From positions 62,001-126,000 of the forward strand of contig JAPXKJ010000001.1 of assembly GCA_033810155.1 (NCBI GenBank): DNA of 64,000 nucleotides, in the 5' to 3' direction. Shown here in pieces: positions 25,644-33,354 of this stretch. The translations under genes were made by a program, and so were the position numbers. Every line of letters begins with the position of its first letter. Within the stretch, counting starts at the first letter, position 1. The DNA is from UBA3907 sp033810155. GTDB taxonomy: Bacteria; Bacillota; Sulfobacillia; Fermentithermobacillales; Fermentithermobacillaceae. The notes beneath the pieces are model-generated. The model saw nothing but the letters and a program-made list of their open reading frames with translations, searched no databases and was not told the origin of the DNA.

Positions 25644-26792
25644 CTACCTAGCTGCAACAGACACATCACTGACTGCTTGGTAGCATTCCACGAGCCGACT
25701 GCATGTCTTTTCAATCGAAAAGTTATGCGCATTGCAAAGTGCGTTGGTTCTCATAGTGTTCATAAGAGATGGGTTCTCAAGGAGTAGGAGCGCTTTTTGC
25801 GCTAGACAACTTGGGTCATTATCGCACAAAAACCCATCTACTTTGTGGGAAACCATATCTTTCACGCCGAGGGCACCTACTGCAACGCAAGGTAACCCTG
25901 CTGCTTTTGCCTCGGCTATAACCAATCCTTGAGTGTCGGTAAGGGAAGAGAACATGAACAGGTCTGCAGATGCGTAGAAGTGGGGCATTAAGTCAGGGCT
26001 TACTTTTCCAGCAAAGATCACTCTGCCAGCCACATTGAGTTCTTCGGCAAGCTGCTCCAATTCTTCCCTAAGAGGGCCATCTCCTACCACTACCAGTACT
26101 GAATCTACAGATCTGTGTATTATTGAAAACGCACGTAACAGGCATTCGAGATTCTTTTCTTTCCCGAGTCTGCCACATGTAAGTAGTATAGGCAGACCGC
26201 TGGGGATGCCGTAAGTCTCGCGAATATACGACTTGTCCCCGTTGCTAAATTCGTCAATCTCAATGCCTGTGGATATTACAGATATATCTGTAGTGACCCC
26301 GTGGTCTCTGAGGTAATCTCTTATGGCCGAAGACGGAGCGATAACAGCATCAACGCTCTTAGCAGTACCAATAGCTCCAAACTCAATCAGTTCGCTTATG
26401 CTATTGCCTATCAAAGGCACATAGTGTGAATACATCTTGTACATTGTGTGAAACGTAAACACAGTTGGTATATCAAGAATAGTTCCGACTGTAACCCCCA
26501 TCTTTCCAAGGTTAAAGGGGGAATGTACATGAATTACATCAGGCGAGAGTTCTTTTATTGCCATGAGATGTTTGCGATTCACAGGAACTGCTATGTAGTA
26601 ATCTGGCTTTGTAGGAGATTTGATTGAGGGAAATCTGTATACGTTTGGTTCGTGATCTGCATCTGGATAAGACGGGCAAAACACTGAAACACTGTGCCCC
26701 ATCCTCGTTAGAGTCTCTTTGGTTAGTTTTATAGATCTGGTTACCCCAGAGATATAAGGGTAATAGCTATCAGTCCACATAGATATTTGCAT
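25644..26792 (-). CDS. GT4 family glycosyltransferase, diacylglycerol glucosyltransferase-like
   Basis: A GT-B retaining glycosyltransferase of about 382 residues. The N-terminus (WTDSYYPYISGVTRSI) and HVHSPFNLGKMG, TFHTMYKMYSHY are characteristic of the group containing processive diacylglycerol/phosphatidylinositol glycosyltransferases; the C-terminal nucleotide-sugar site shows GRLGKEKN and SLTDTQGLVIAEAKAAG, with Asp in place of the first Glu of the EX7E motif. It likely makes glycolipids at the membrane face. Being divergent from galU (UDP-glucose supply) supports a UDP-glucose donor. I chose ATG 26792; an in-frame upstream extension of 15 residues is possible. Confidence 0.85.
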   Translation of the reverse strand: MQISMWTDSYYPYISGVTRSIKLTKETLTRMGHSVSVFCPSYPDADHEPNVYRFPSIKSPTKPDYYIAVPVNRKHLMAIKELSPDVIHVHSPFNLGKMGVTVGTILDIPTVFTFHTMYKMYSHYVPLIGNSISELIEFGAIGTAKSVDAVIAPSSAIRDYLRDHGVTTDISVISTGIEIDEFSNGDKSYIRETYGIPSGLPILLTCGRLGKEKNLECLLRAFSIIHRSVDSVLVVVGDGPLREELEQLAEELNVAGRVIFAGKVSPDLMPHFYASADLFMFSSLTDTQGLVIAEAKAAGLPCVAVGALGVKDMVSHKVDGFLCDNDPSCLAQKALLLLENPSLMNTMRTNALCNAHNFSIEKTCSRLVECYQAVSDVSVAAR

Positions 26793-26808
26793 GTCATTCA
26801 CCGTGCCT

Positions 26809-26837
26809 ATTATGGTACGTTTCAAATCATAAAACAA
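26809..26837 (-). promoter_or_regulatory. Candidate sigma-A promoter for the glycosyltransferase
   Basis: On the minus strand TTGTTT-N17-CATAAT. The leader to ATG 26792 would be about 10 nt, enough for the GGTGA ribosome site only if initiation is close to the -10. Confidence 0.35.
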
Positions 26838-26880
26838 GCTCTGCCTTCAAGTCTCCTCAAATACCCGTTGCCCGCCTAAC

Positions 26881-26908
26881 TTGAATATTTAGGTACCTCG
26901 GTTAGAAT
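26881..26908 (+). promoter_or_regulatory. Candidate sigma-A promoter for galU
   Basis: TTGAAT-N16-TAGAAT lies 31 bp upstream of the galU start, in the divergent spacer. Confidence 0.55.
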
Positions 26909-26939
26909 ATGCTTAGAGTATCTGAAAGGAGCATGACAA

Positions 26940-27821
26940 ATGCCCATCAAAAAAGGTGTTTTTCCCGTTGCCGGCCTAGGTACCAGATTCTTGCCCGCAA
27001 CTAAAGCACAACCAAAAGAAATGCTGCCTATAGTGGACAAGCCAACTATCCAATATGTGGTCGAAGAAGCAGTGAATTCAGGCATCGATGACTTTTTATT
27101 CGTAACAGGAAAAGACAAAAGAGCCCTTGAGGACTATTTCGACCACTCCGGCGAGCTTGAACGTCACTTGATGGAAAAAGGGAAGACGGAACTCTTGGAA
27201 ATAGTCAAAGGTATTTCTAATATGTGTCAAATGCACTACGTCCGACAAAAACAGCCCCTTGGTCTTGGACATGCGGTCTGGTGCGCTAGGCAACACGTTG
27301 GGCAGGAGTACTTCGCAGTCTTGCTGGGCGATGACATAGTAGTTGCGCCTAATCCTTGCCTTAAACAGATGATCGACGTTTACGAGCAGGCCAAGACTTC
27401 TGTGATCGCTCTCAAAAAAATCCCCGAGGAAGACATCTCCTCATACGGTATAATCAAAGGCAAGCCATTGGGTGACGGCATCTGGCAGATAACCGATCTT
27501 GTAGAAAAGCCGGACCCTAAGGACGCCCCGTCCGATCTGGCCGTAATCGGTAGGTATATCCTACCCCCAGACATTTTTGGGATATTAGAACATTTAGAGC
27601 CTGGACTAGGAGGCGAAATTCAACTAACCGACGCGCTAAAGGAGCTATTGAACACACATACCATCATAGGCTATGAGTTTGAGGGCACCAGGTACGATGT
27701 GGGTGATCCCAAAGGGTTTCTAGTAGCTACTGTTGAGATGGCCTTGGCAAGAGCGGATATAGGAGAAGATTTTGGCAGGTACCTCGCAAGACTGGTGCGA
27801 GAGAGGAATGCTTCTGCCTAA
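26940..27821 (+). CDS. galU: UTP-glucose-1-phosphate uridylyltransferase
   Basis: Makes UDP-glucose from UTP and glucose-1-phosphate for glycolipid and envelope synthesis. The nucleotide-binding signature GLGTRFLPATKAQPKEMLP, the VDKPTIQYVVEEA segment and the VEKPDPKDAPSDLAVIGRYI block are all present. 293 residues is normal. The ATG follows GAAAGGAG. It is divergent from a GT4 glycosyltransferase that could use its product and is followed 29 bp later by the TPR/F420-ligase-like gene. Confidence 0.97.
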   Translation: MPIKKGVFPVAGLGTRFLPATKAQPKEMLPIVDKPTIQYVVEEAVNSGIDDFLFVTGKDKRALEDYFDHSGELERHLMEKGKTELLEIVKGISNMCQMHYVRQKQPLGLGHAVWCARQHVGQEYFAVLLGDDIVVAPNPCLKQMIDVYEQAKTSVIALKKIPEEDISSYGIIKGKPLGDGIWQITDLVEKPDPKDAPSDLAVIGRYILPPDIFGILEHLEPGLGGEIQLTDALKELLNTHTIIGYEFEGTRYDVGDPKGFLVATVEMALARADIGEDFGRYLARLVRERNASA

Positions 27822-27850
27822 GACAAAGCAAGCGAAAGGGGATTCTCGTT

Positions 27851-29224
27851 GTGGGCACAGTAGCGGTCTACGGATTATGGCTTATGGATGTGTTGGGGTT
27901 CAAAGGTATTTCCCAAAACGGTTTTGCCAGGCGCGCAAAACCTGAGCATCATCCCTACGTTGTGTATATGGGAGCCAAGCGTCTTTTGCAATCAGGACAA
28001 AAGGTTCAGGCGAGGGAACTTCTCGAATCCTCAATGAAGAAAAGGCCTTCGCTGAGATGCGGGCGCCTCTTGATGCACATGCTGATCAAGGAACAAGATT
28101 ATGACGAGGCCTTGTCAGTTGCGCGCAGACTATCGGATTTAGACCGTGACAATCCGTGGCCTTACATGTTAATTGGGGACGTCGAGTACTTCTTCCTCAA
28201 GGACAAAGAAGCCGCGTTTGAATCATTCGTTACGGCTCTTGAGATATGCAAGAAGTTTAATCGTAAGAATCCATTAAAGGTTGCGTACAAACGAGTTTGT
28301 CGACTTCTTGAGGAAAAAGGCATGCATAACGAGCTTATTGACCATCTCTTAGAATTCATCAAACTCGAGTCTTCGAATTTCCACGATCGAGAATTCCATA
28401 TTCTAGCAAATGGCTTGCTAGAACGTGGGCAAAGACAAAGAGCTAAGGAAGTCCTGTCCCTAGGTATCAAAGCATACCCTAGAAGCACCTTGCTCAGGCA
28501 AGATTGGAAAGATCTCGGGTTTGGGCTTATGGAAGATCTTCCCCCGATACCGGTCAGAGGAAAGATTCCGCCATCGGGGGTAGCCATCGTACCTATAAAG
28601 ACACGACTTCTAACGGAAAAAGACGACCCCAAGCAAGTCATGAAGGAGTATGTCATTTCTCCCATTCCCGATGACATCGCTACTCTCTCGTCATGCGTAG
28701 CAGGTTTGATGGAAGGCAGATTCTTCATGGAAGGGGCCGTTGAACCGGGTTTTTTGGCGAGATTTCTTTCGCGGTTTGTGGATCAAAAGGATATCCCGTT
28801 TGGCGGAGCCGCTCCAATGGCAAACCCTTTATCTATGCAGGTCTTGCTCGAAGAAATCGGTTCAGTTCGAACTGTATTGGCAGCTATTGCAGGCGGAGTA
28901 GGCAAAATACTAGGCAAGAAAGGCTGGTTCTACATGCTCGCTGGGCAAGATGCAGGTCAGATCGATGACGTACTAGGAAGTCTACCCCCATATGACTATT
29001 ACGTGATTATGGGGCCCTATGATCCGTCAGGACTTGCTGAGGCGATATCTTCTGAGATAGGTTGCGAAGCTGCTATCATAGACGCAAATGACCTTGGGGT
29101 TGCATGGGCGGTAGGGTACTCGTCGGGAGTAGATGCTTCTTGGCTCGAAGACGTAATGTCAACTAACCCTGCGGGCAACCAAGAACAACAGACGCCTATC
29201 GTCTTGGTCACGAAACCAGCGTGA
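27851..29224 (+). CDS. TPR domain protein fused to an F420:glutamate ligase-like (CofE-like) domain
   Basis: 457 residues in two parts. Residues about 35-225 are helical with tetratricopeptide-like repeats (AKRLLQSGQKVQARELLESS, DYDEALSVARRLSDLDRDNP). From about residue 243 the chain resembles the F420-0:gamma-glutamyl ligase (CofE) family as found in Bacillota: VAIVPIKTRLLTEKDD, VAGLMEGRFF, the NPLSMQ motif in place of NPETMQ, IAGGVGKILGKKGWFYMLAG, and the IDANDLGVAWAVG motif. No F420 biosynthesis genes are in the window, so an amide-bond ligase with another substrate is more likely. The GTG start follows AAAGGGG. It lies between galU and yqeG. Confidence 0.7.
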   Translation: MGTVAVYGLWLMDVLGFKGISQNGFARRAKPEHHPYVVYMGAKRLLQSGQKVQARELLESSMKKRPSLRCGRLLMHMLIKEQDYDEALSVARRLSDLDRDNPWPYMLIGDVEYFFLKDKEAAFESFVTALEICKKFNRKNPLKVAYKRVCRLLEEKGMHNELIDHLLEFIKLESSNFHDREFHILANGLLERGQRQRAKEVLSLGIKAYPRSTLLRQDWKDLGFGLMEDLPPIPVRGKIPPSGVAIVPIKTRLLTEKDDPKQVMKEYVISPIPDDIATLSSCVAGLMEGRFFMEGAVEPGFLARFLSRFVDQKDIPFGGAAPMANPLSMQVLLEEIGSVRTVLAAIAGGVGKILGKKGWFYMLAGQDAGQIDDVLGSLPPYDYYVIMGPYDPSGLAEAISSEIGCEAAIIDANDLGVAWAVGYSSGVDASWLEDVMSTNPAGNQEQQTPIVLVTKPA

Positions 29225-29247
29225 TCACGTAAAAGGGAGGAGAACAG

Positions 29248-29838
29248 GTGGGTGAGGCCAAGGTTCGAAGCAAGCGGAGAGGTCTTGCAGACCTTCTGAC
29301 GCCGTCTCTTTATATAGAAACCATATATGATCTTCCTTTGGAGTTTCTCCATTCACGGAAAATCACTGCGGTAATCACTGACTTGGATAACACATTGGTT
29401 CCATGGCGCGACTACAGAAATATGCAAAATCTCTCCGAATGGTTTAGGAACCTTCATAATCACGGCTTTAAAACTGTGATACTCAGCAATGCAAAACCTC
29501 ACCCGTCCATCGATGATCTATCAGCAAACCTGAATACTCAAGTCATAGTGGGCGCAAGGAAACCCTTAACTCGTTTTTTCAGAGACGCCCTAGATGTCCT
29601 AGAATCCGATCCCGAGCAAACATGCGTCATTGGCGATCAACTATTCACTGACATTTTAGGTGGTAACATTGTTGGCTGTCATACTGTTCTTGTAAACAGA
29701 ATCGGTACTAACGAATTCATAGGTACGAAAATCGTGAGAGTGTTAGAGGGCATGGTCCTCAAGCATCTTGGGCTTACAGCTGAGCCCCAAAAGACAGATC
29801 GGAAAAGAGGGAACGAAGATGCAAAGGAGTTGCAATGA
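29248..29838 (+). CDS. yqeG: YqeG family HAD IIIA-type phosphatase
   Basis: 196 residues with the HAD nucleophile motif TDLDNTLVPW, motif II in VILSNAKPH, the Lys in GARKPLTRFF and the acidic motif in VIGDQLFTDILGGN. YqeG proteins are conserved in Bacillota and probably dephosphorylate a small phosphometabolite; the substrate here is unknown. The GTG start has GGGAGGAG upstream. The end overlaps the following PilT-like gene by 20 nt, implying translational coupling. Confidence 0.93.
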   Translation: MGEAKVRSKRRGLADLLTPSLYIETIYDLPLEFLHSRKITAVITDLDNTLVPWRDYRNMQNLSEWFRNLHNHGFKTVILSNAKPHPSIDDLSANLNTQVIVGARKPLTRFFRDALDVLESDPEQTCVIGDQLFTDILGGNIVGCHTVLVNRIGTNEFIGTKIVRVLEGMVLKHLGLTAEPQKTDRKRGNEDAKELQ

Positions 29839-30835
29839 CAAGCCACGTCTTTTTCAGCTCATAGATTTAGCCATAGAAAAGAGCATATCCTATCTTTATA
29901 TAAACAAAGATTCCCCTTGCTTTTCCAGAAATCCTGCGGAGGATCTTGTGGTATTTGAACCATCGACTATCACAGGAGAAGACTTGCACGAGTTTATAGA
30001 AGAGTATGTACCTGCATCGCATCGCAGTATCCTAGATAGATATGGCTATACGAGATTTGTTCTTCAGATGGATCAAGGAGTACGATGTAGGCTTGATCTA
30101 GCGACGGCTAGTGAGGGACCGTTCATACTAGTTCACATACTGACTCAAACTCCTTACGGGCCTGAATCCATAGGCCTAGATGCGGATTTCGGCTATCTGG
30201 CGTCTGAGGGCGGTGGGTTATACATCGTTTCTTCCAAACCTCGTTCTGGAAAATCGTTGACTTTGGCCTCAGTGGTATCTGAAATCGCCTCTAAAGAGGC
30301 CAAGCACATAGTGTGGATATCTCGAGCAACAGAGTACGTCTTTGCGCATACTACTTCCCTAATAACACAGTTTGAAGTGCACGTTGGGGAAACATTGGGT
30401 GCACAAGTAGGTACGCTAAGCTCCTTGTCTCCTGACGTTATTGTTGTAGATATGCCTCTTGACGAAACATTCTTGGATCAAATCTTATCGAATGCCGAAA
30501 ACGGCTCTAAGGTGTTTTTGTCCACGCCAAGTTCCGGCGCAGTAAACGGGCTATGCAAATTGGTAGAACATGTGTGTACGGAACGACAAGAGGATTTTAG
30601 AGCCAGGCTTGCCCAAGTATTTGAAAGATCTCTATATGTTGAACTCATTAAGACAGATAGAGGGGTCTTTCCTGCTGTCGAGATCCTCACCGGCATAGAA
30701 CCAGTAAAAAACCTCCTGAAAGAGGGCAAGTATGTCCAAATCGCTGACCTCATACCAAGCGGTGCCAAATATGGCATGCAGACTTTAGCAAAGAGCAAGT
30801 CTAACATGATAGCAAAAAGCTCACCAAAGAATTGA
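29819..30835 (+). CDS. Divergent PilT-like (type IV pilus/secretion superfamily) ATPase
   Basis: About 338 residues with the order of a PilT retraction ATPase: an N-terminal PAS-like domain, a P-loop at about 138-146, a Walker B-like SPDVIVVDMPLDET, and the PilT C-terminal block FPAVEILTGIEPVKNLLKEG followed by GMQTLAKS. The P-loop is degenerate: VSSKPRSGKS, where PilT has a Gly at the first position (GPTGSGKS), and the His and Asp boxes are poor. It is orphan: no pilin, pilB, pilC or pilM genes are in the window. ATG 29819 is supported by GAGGGAACG. It may be a regulatory or repurposed ATPase. Confidence 0.72.
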   Translation: MQRSCNDKPRLFQLIDLAIEKSISYLYINKDSPCFSRNPAEDLVVFEPSTITGEDLHEFIEEYVPASHRSILDRYGYTRFVLQMDQGVRCRLDLATASEGPFILVHILTQTPYGPESIGLDADFGYLASEGGGLYIVSSKPRSGKSLTLASVVSEIASKEAKHIVWISRATEYVFAHTTSLITQFEVHVGETLGAQVGTLSSLSPDVIVVDMPLDETFLDQILSNAENGSKVFLSTPSSGAVNGLCKLVEHVCTERQEDFRARLAQVFERSLYVELIKTDRGVFPAVEILTGIEPVKNLLKEGKYVQIADLIPSGAKYGMQTLAKSKSNMIAKSSPKN

Positions 30836-30883
30836 TTTATCCGATAATACAGGTAGCCGTCTAGTTGGGAGGTATATCTGTAT

Positions 30884-31567
30884 ATGGTTAGCGTGATCGT
30901 AGCGGTAGACAAGCCCATATGGAAGACGCAGTTTCAAGCAATCATTGATGAACAGGACAATATCAACGTAGGATACGCCAACTCACTAGATGAGGTCATG
31001 TTTCATACCGAAAACACTCGTTACGACGTAGGCATTCTCGATCTTGGCGATTGCGATCAAAAGAGCACTCTGCGAACTATGCTCAAGATCCACGAGAAAT
31101 ACCCTCGGTCTAGATTCGTACTTGTTGTCTCCTTTGTGGAACCTTTTGCATTATCCAACTTCATTAGAGCGGGCGTGTTCGGGTTCATTGACGAGCACGC
31201 TACGCCGGAAGAAATTGAAAATGCTGTAAAAGCGGCTTTGCGAGGGGACATCTACGTGTCAGCATCTCTCGTTGATAGGGGAGTAAAGCTCAGGATGTCG
31301 CTCGCTGAGGAACTATTCAAAGGTATTCCCAATTTGAACTGTGAGGTTAACTGCCTCACAGAAAGAGAATTTGAAATACTTAAGCTTGTGGCGCAGGGAA
31401 AATCCAACTCTGAAATAGCGAAGGAGTTATTCGTCAGCGAAAAGACGGTTAAAAACCATCTATACAGCGCCTTCCGAAAGATTGGGGTACGCGATAGGAC
31501 TCAAGCTGCCATTTCAGTCATAAAGAGCCTTTTGTCCTATGAAAATAGGTCTTTAGACACTGCATAG
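30884..31567 (+). CDS. LuxR/NarL-family regulator with degenerate receiver domain
   Basis: 227 residues. The N-terminal half has a receiver fold with an Asp in GILDLGD, but the second residue of the acidic pocket is missing (VIVAVDKP) and the conserved Lys position reads GFIDEHATPEE instead of GYLxK, so phosphorylation by a kinase is doubtful. The C-terminal LuxR helix-turn-helix is intact: LTEREFEILKLVAQGKSNSE, AKELFVSEKTVKNHLYSAFR. The ATG follows GGGAGG. It stands 48 bp after the PilT-like gene, with no kinase gene next to it. Confidence 0.88.
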   Translation: MVSVIVAVDKPIWKTQFQAIIDEQDNINVGYANSLDEVMFHTENTRYDVGILDLGDCDQKSTLRTMLKIHEKYPRSRFVLVVSFVEPFALSNFIRAGVFGFIDEHATPEEIENAVKAALRGDIYVSASLVDRGVKLRMSLAEELFKGIPNLNCEVNCLTEREFEILKLVAQGKSNSEIAKELFVSEKTVKNHLYSAFRKIGVRDRTQAAISVIKSLLSYENRSLDTA

Positions 31568-31606
31568 ATCGACAGTCTTTTTCGAACATACTTTATGAGA
31601 TGCTTT

Positions 31607-31643
31607 CGACTGTTGCTCGTCACCCCCCGATGTGCAACAGTCG
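31607..31643 (+). repeat. Stable 10-bp hairpin in the 3' region of the LuxR gene
   Basis: CGACTGTTGC (31607-31616) and its exact complement (31634-31643) enclose a 17-nt loop. An earlier ACAGTC at 31572-31577 could pair instead with GACTGT, giving two mutually exclusive folds ahead of the terminator. Confidence 0.6.
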
Positions 31644-31650
31644 GTCCGTC

Positions 31651-31679
31651 AGCCTGGGCTTTCAGCTCGGGCTTTTTTT
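31651..31679 (+). terminator. Intrinsic terminator after the LuxR-type regulator
   Basis: A 10-bp stem with two G-U pairs (AGCCTGGGCT with AGCTCGGGCT) and a 3-nt loop is followed directly by T7. Confidence 0.88.
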
Positions 31680-31695
31680 ATATGCACAGGTTATC

Positions 31696-31701
31696 TATAA
31701 T
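31696..31701 (+). promoter_or_regulatory. -10 element of a candidate promoter for sdaAB
   Basis: A consensus TATAAT lies 36 bp upstream of the sdaAB start and after the terminator. The matching -35 position falls in the terminator's T-tract and is weak. Confidence 0.45.
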
Positions 31702-31736
31702 CAGTCTAGTGATGATTTTTTCGTGAGGTGAGTCAG

Positions 31737-32399
31737 ATGCCTGGGTTATTCGAGGTTCTCGGTCCAATAATGATAGGACCTTCTAGCTCTCATACTGCCG
31801 GGGCAGTTAGGCTTGGCAATATAGCTCGGTCTTTGCTGGATGAAACTCCCTTGGAGGTTCATATATATCTGCACGGATCCTTTGCCGCAACATACCAAGG
31901 ACATGGAACAGATCTCGCTCTAGTTGGCGGATTGCTTGGGTTTTCCGTAGATGATGACAGACTCAAAAGATCATTTGAATATGCAAAGGAACAAAGAATG
32001 AAGATTCATCTATCTTCGGAGGATCTTGGTGATGTCCATCCCAACACAGTGAAAATGACACTCTTTGGCAGAAACGGTAAGAGTGTGACCATGATGGGGT
32101 CTTCTATAGGAGGGGGCAGGGTAGAGGTCTTTGATGTAGATGGGCTTCCTTTGTCTATCTCAGGGGAAAGGCCTACCATGTTGGTGCAATATCAAGACCA
32201 GCCAGGTATAATTGCAGGAGTTACTGGTATCTTTGCAGAGATGAACATAAACATAGCTACTATGAAAGTGAGCAGGCAAGCAAAAGGAAAGGCTGCAATC
32301 GCAGTGATAGAAGCTGATGAACACATCCCTGAGGAGGTAACCGAGAGAGTTCGTATGCATCCTGGGATAGGCAAGGTAGTTTGCCTTAAGGATCAATAG
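31737..32399 (+). CDS. sdaAB: L-serine dehydratase, iron-sulfur type, beta subunit
   Basis: The regulatory/structural subunit of the oxygen-labile [4Fe-4S] serine dehydratase, which deaminates serine to pyruvate. The signature IMIGPSSSHTAGAVRLG is near the N-terminus, and an ACT domain (MLVQYQDQPGIIAGVTGIFA) makes up the last 70 residues. About 220 residues is normal. ATG 31737 follows GAGGTGA; the upstream in-frame GTG lies within that ribosome site. The alpha subunit follows 32 bp later. Confidence 0.96.
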   Translation: MPGLFEVLGPIMIGPSSSHTAGAVRLGNIARSLLDETPLEVHIYLHGSFAATYQGHGTDLALVGGLLGFSVDDDRLKRSFEYAKEQRMKIHLSSEDLGDVHPNTVKMTLFGRNGKSVTMMGSSIGGGRVEVFDVDGLPLSISGERPTMLVQYQDQPGIIAGVTGIFAEMNINIATMKVSRQAKGKAAIAVIEADEHIPEEVTERVRMHPGIGKVVCLKDQ

Positions 32400-32431
32400 A
32401 CATCATAACTCCACAAAAGGAGGCAACACCA

Positions 32432-33304
32432 TTGTTCTTAGCTGAAATCGCTAACATGGCAATGAGGGATTGCATATCTTTGGGCGAATTGGCAGTTCGG
32501 CTCGAATCTGAGGAATCCGGAATCAGCCCTTCCGATGTAAGAGGCAAAATGGCAGAGTTTCTCGCAGTAATGCGACAAGCGGTGGAAGAAGGCCTATCAC
32601 ATGATACGCGCACCTCTAGAAGCGGCCTTTCGGGAGGAGACGGGTACAAAGTAATGAATCGCTATATTAAGGGGAGATCATTTCCTGGTAATGAAGTTCT
32701 AACTAGGTCTTTGGCATATGCGCTCGCGATATCTGAAACAAATGCATCCATGGGAAAAATAGTGGCTGCTCCGACTGCAGGATCATGTGGAGTCATACCT
32801 GGCACTTTTTTATCAGTAGCGCAAGCCTTAGAGCTTTCTGACGATGTTGTGATAGACGCGTTATGTGCCGCGGGCATAATAGGTCAATGTATCGCTTCGA
32901 AAGCTTCTCTATCAGGAGCAGAGGGTGGCTGCCAAGCAGAGTGTGGCTCAGCGGCGGCTATGGCTTCAGCAGGGCTTGCACAGATGGGCGGCGGTTCTCC
33001 TTTGATTTGCATTAACGCCGCAGCCTTGGCGATAAAAGGTCTGATGGGGCTAGTATGTGATCCGGTTGCAGGCTTAGTAGAAGTGCCGTGCGTTAAGCGC
33101 AATGCCACTTCAGCTGCAGTTGCTCTTGCTTCAGCGGAAATGGCTCTTTCTGGAATTACAAGCATTATACCTCCAGATGAAGTAGTACAAGCCATGTCTC
33201 AAGTTGGTAGAGCAATCCCTGAAAGCCTGAGGGAAACCTCGATGGGCGGCCTAGCTGCTACTCAAACTGGACAATTTTTGGCAAAAACAATTCTAGGCCG
33301 TTAA
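32432..33304 (+). CDS. sdaAA: L-serine dehydratase, iron-sulfur type, alpha subunit
   Basis: Catalytic subunit of 290 residues. Cysteines expected to hold the [4Fe-4S] cluster lie in the segment SGAEGGCQAECGSAAAMASA and in VCDPVAGLVEVPC; VAAPTAGSCGVIPG and the closing MGGLAATQTG are also typical. The TTG start follows AAAGGAGG at eight bases. With sdaAB it supplies pyruvate from serine, and the oxygen-labile cluster is consistent with an anaerobic lifestyle. Confidence 0.96.
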   Translation: MFLAEIANMAMRDCISLGELAVRLESEESGISPSDVRGKMAEFLAVMRQAVEEGLSHDTRTSRSGLSGGDGYKVMNRYIKGRSFPGNEVLTRSLAYALAISETNASMGKIVAAPTAGSCGVIPGTFLSVAQALELSDDVVIDALCAAGIIGQCIASKASLSGAEGGCQAECGSAAAMASAGLAQMGGGSPLICINAAALAIKGLMGLVCDPVAGLVEVPCVKRNATSAAVALASAEMALSGITSIIPPDEVVQAMSQVGRAIPESLRETSMGGLAATQTGQFLAKTILGR

Positions 33305-33308
33305 GGTG

Positions 33309-33314
33309 TATAAT
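33309..33314 (+). promoter_or_regulatory. -10 element of a candidate trpS promoter
   Basis: TATAAT lies in the 50-bp spacer between sdaAA and trpS; no convincing -35 is seen at 17 bp, so the call is weak. Confidence 0.3.
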
Positions 33315-33354
33315 CTGTAAACGGTTAACACTACTTGACTGGGAGGAATATGAT

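Noticed and set aside
28162..28728. Minus-strand open frame of 188 codons opposite the TPR/F420-ligase-like gene
   Set aside because: Low-quality composition (Ser/Arg-rich), no Shine-Dalgarno, and the plus strand has a clear domain architecture.
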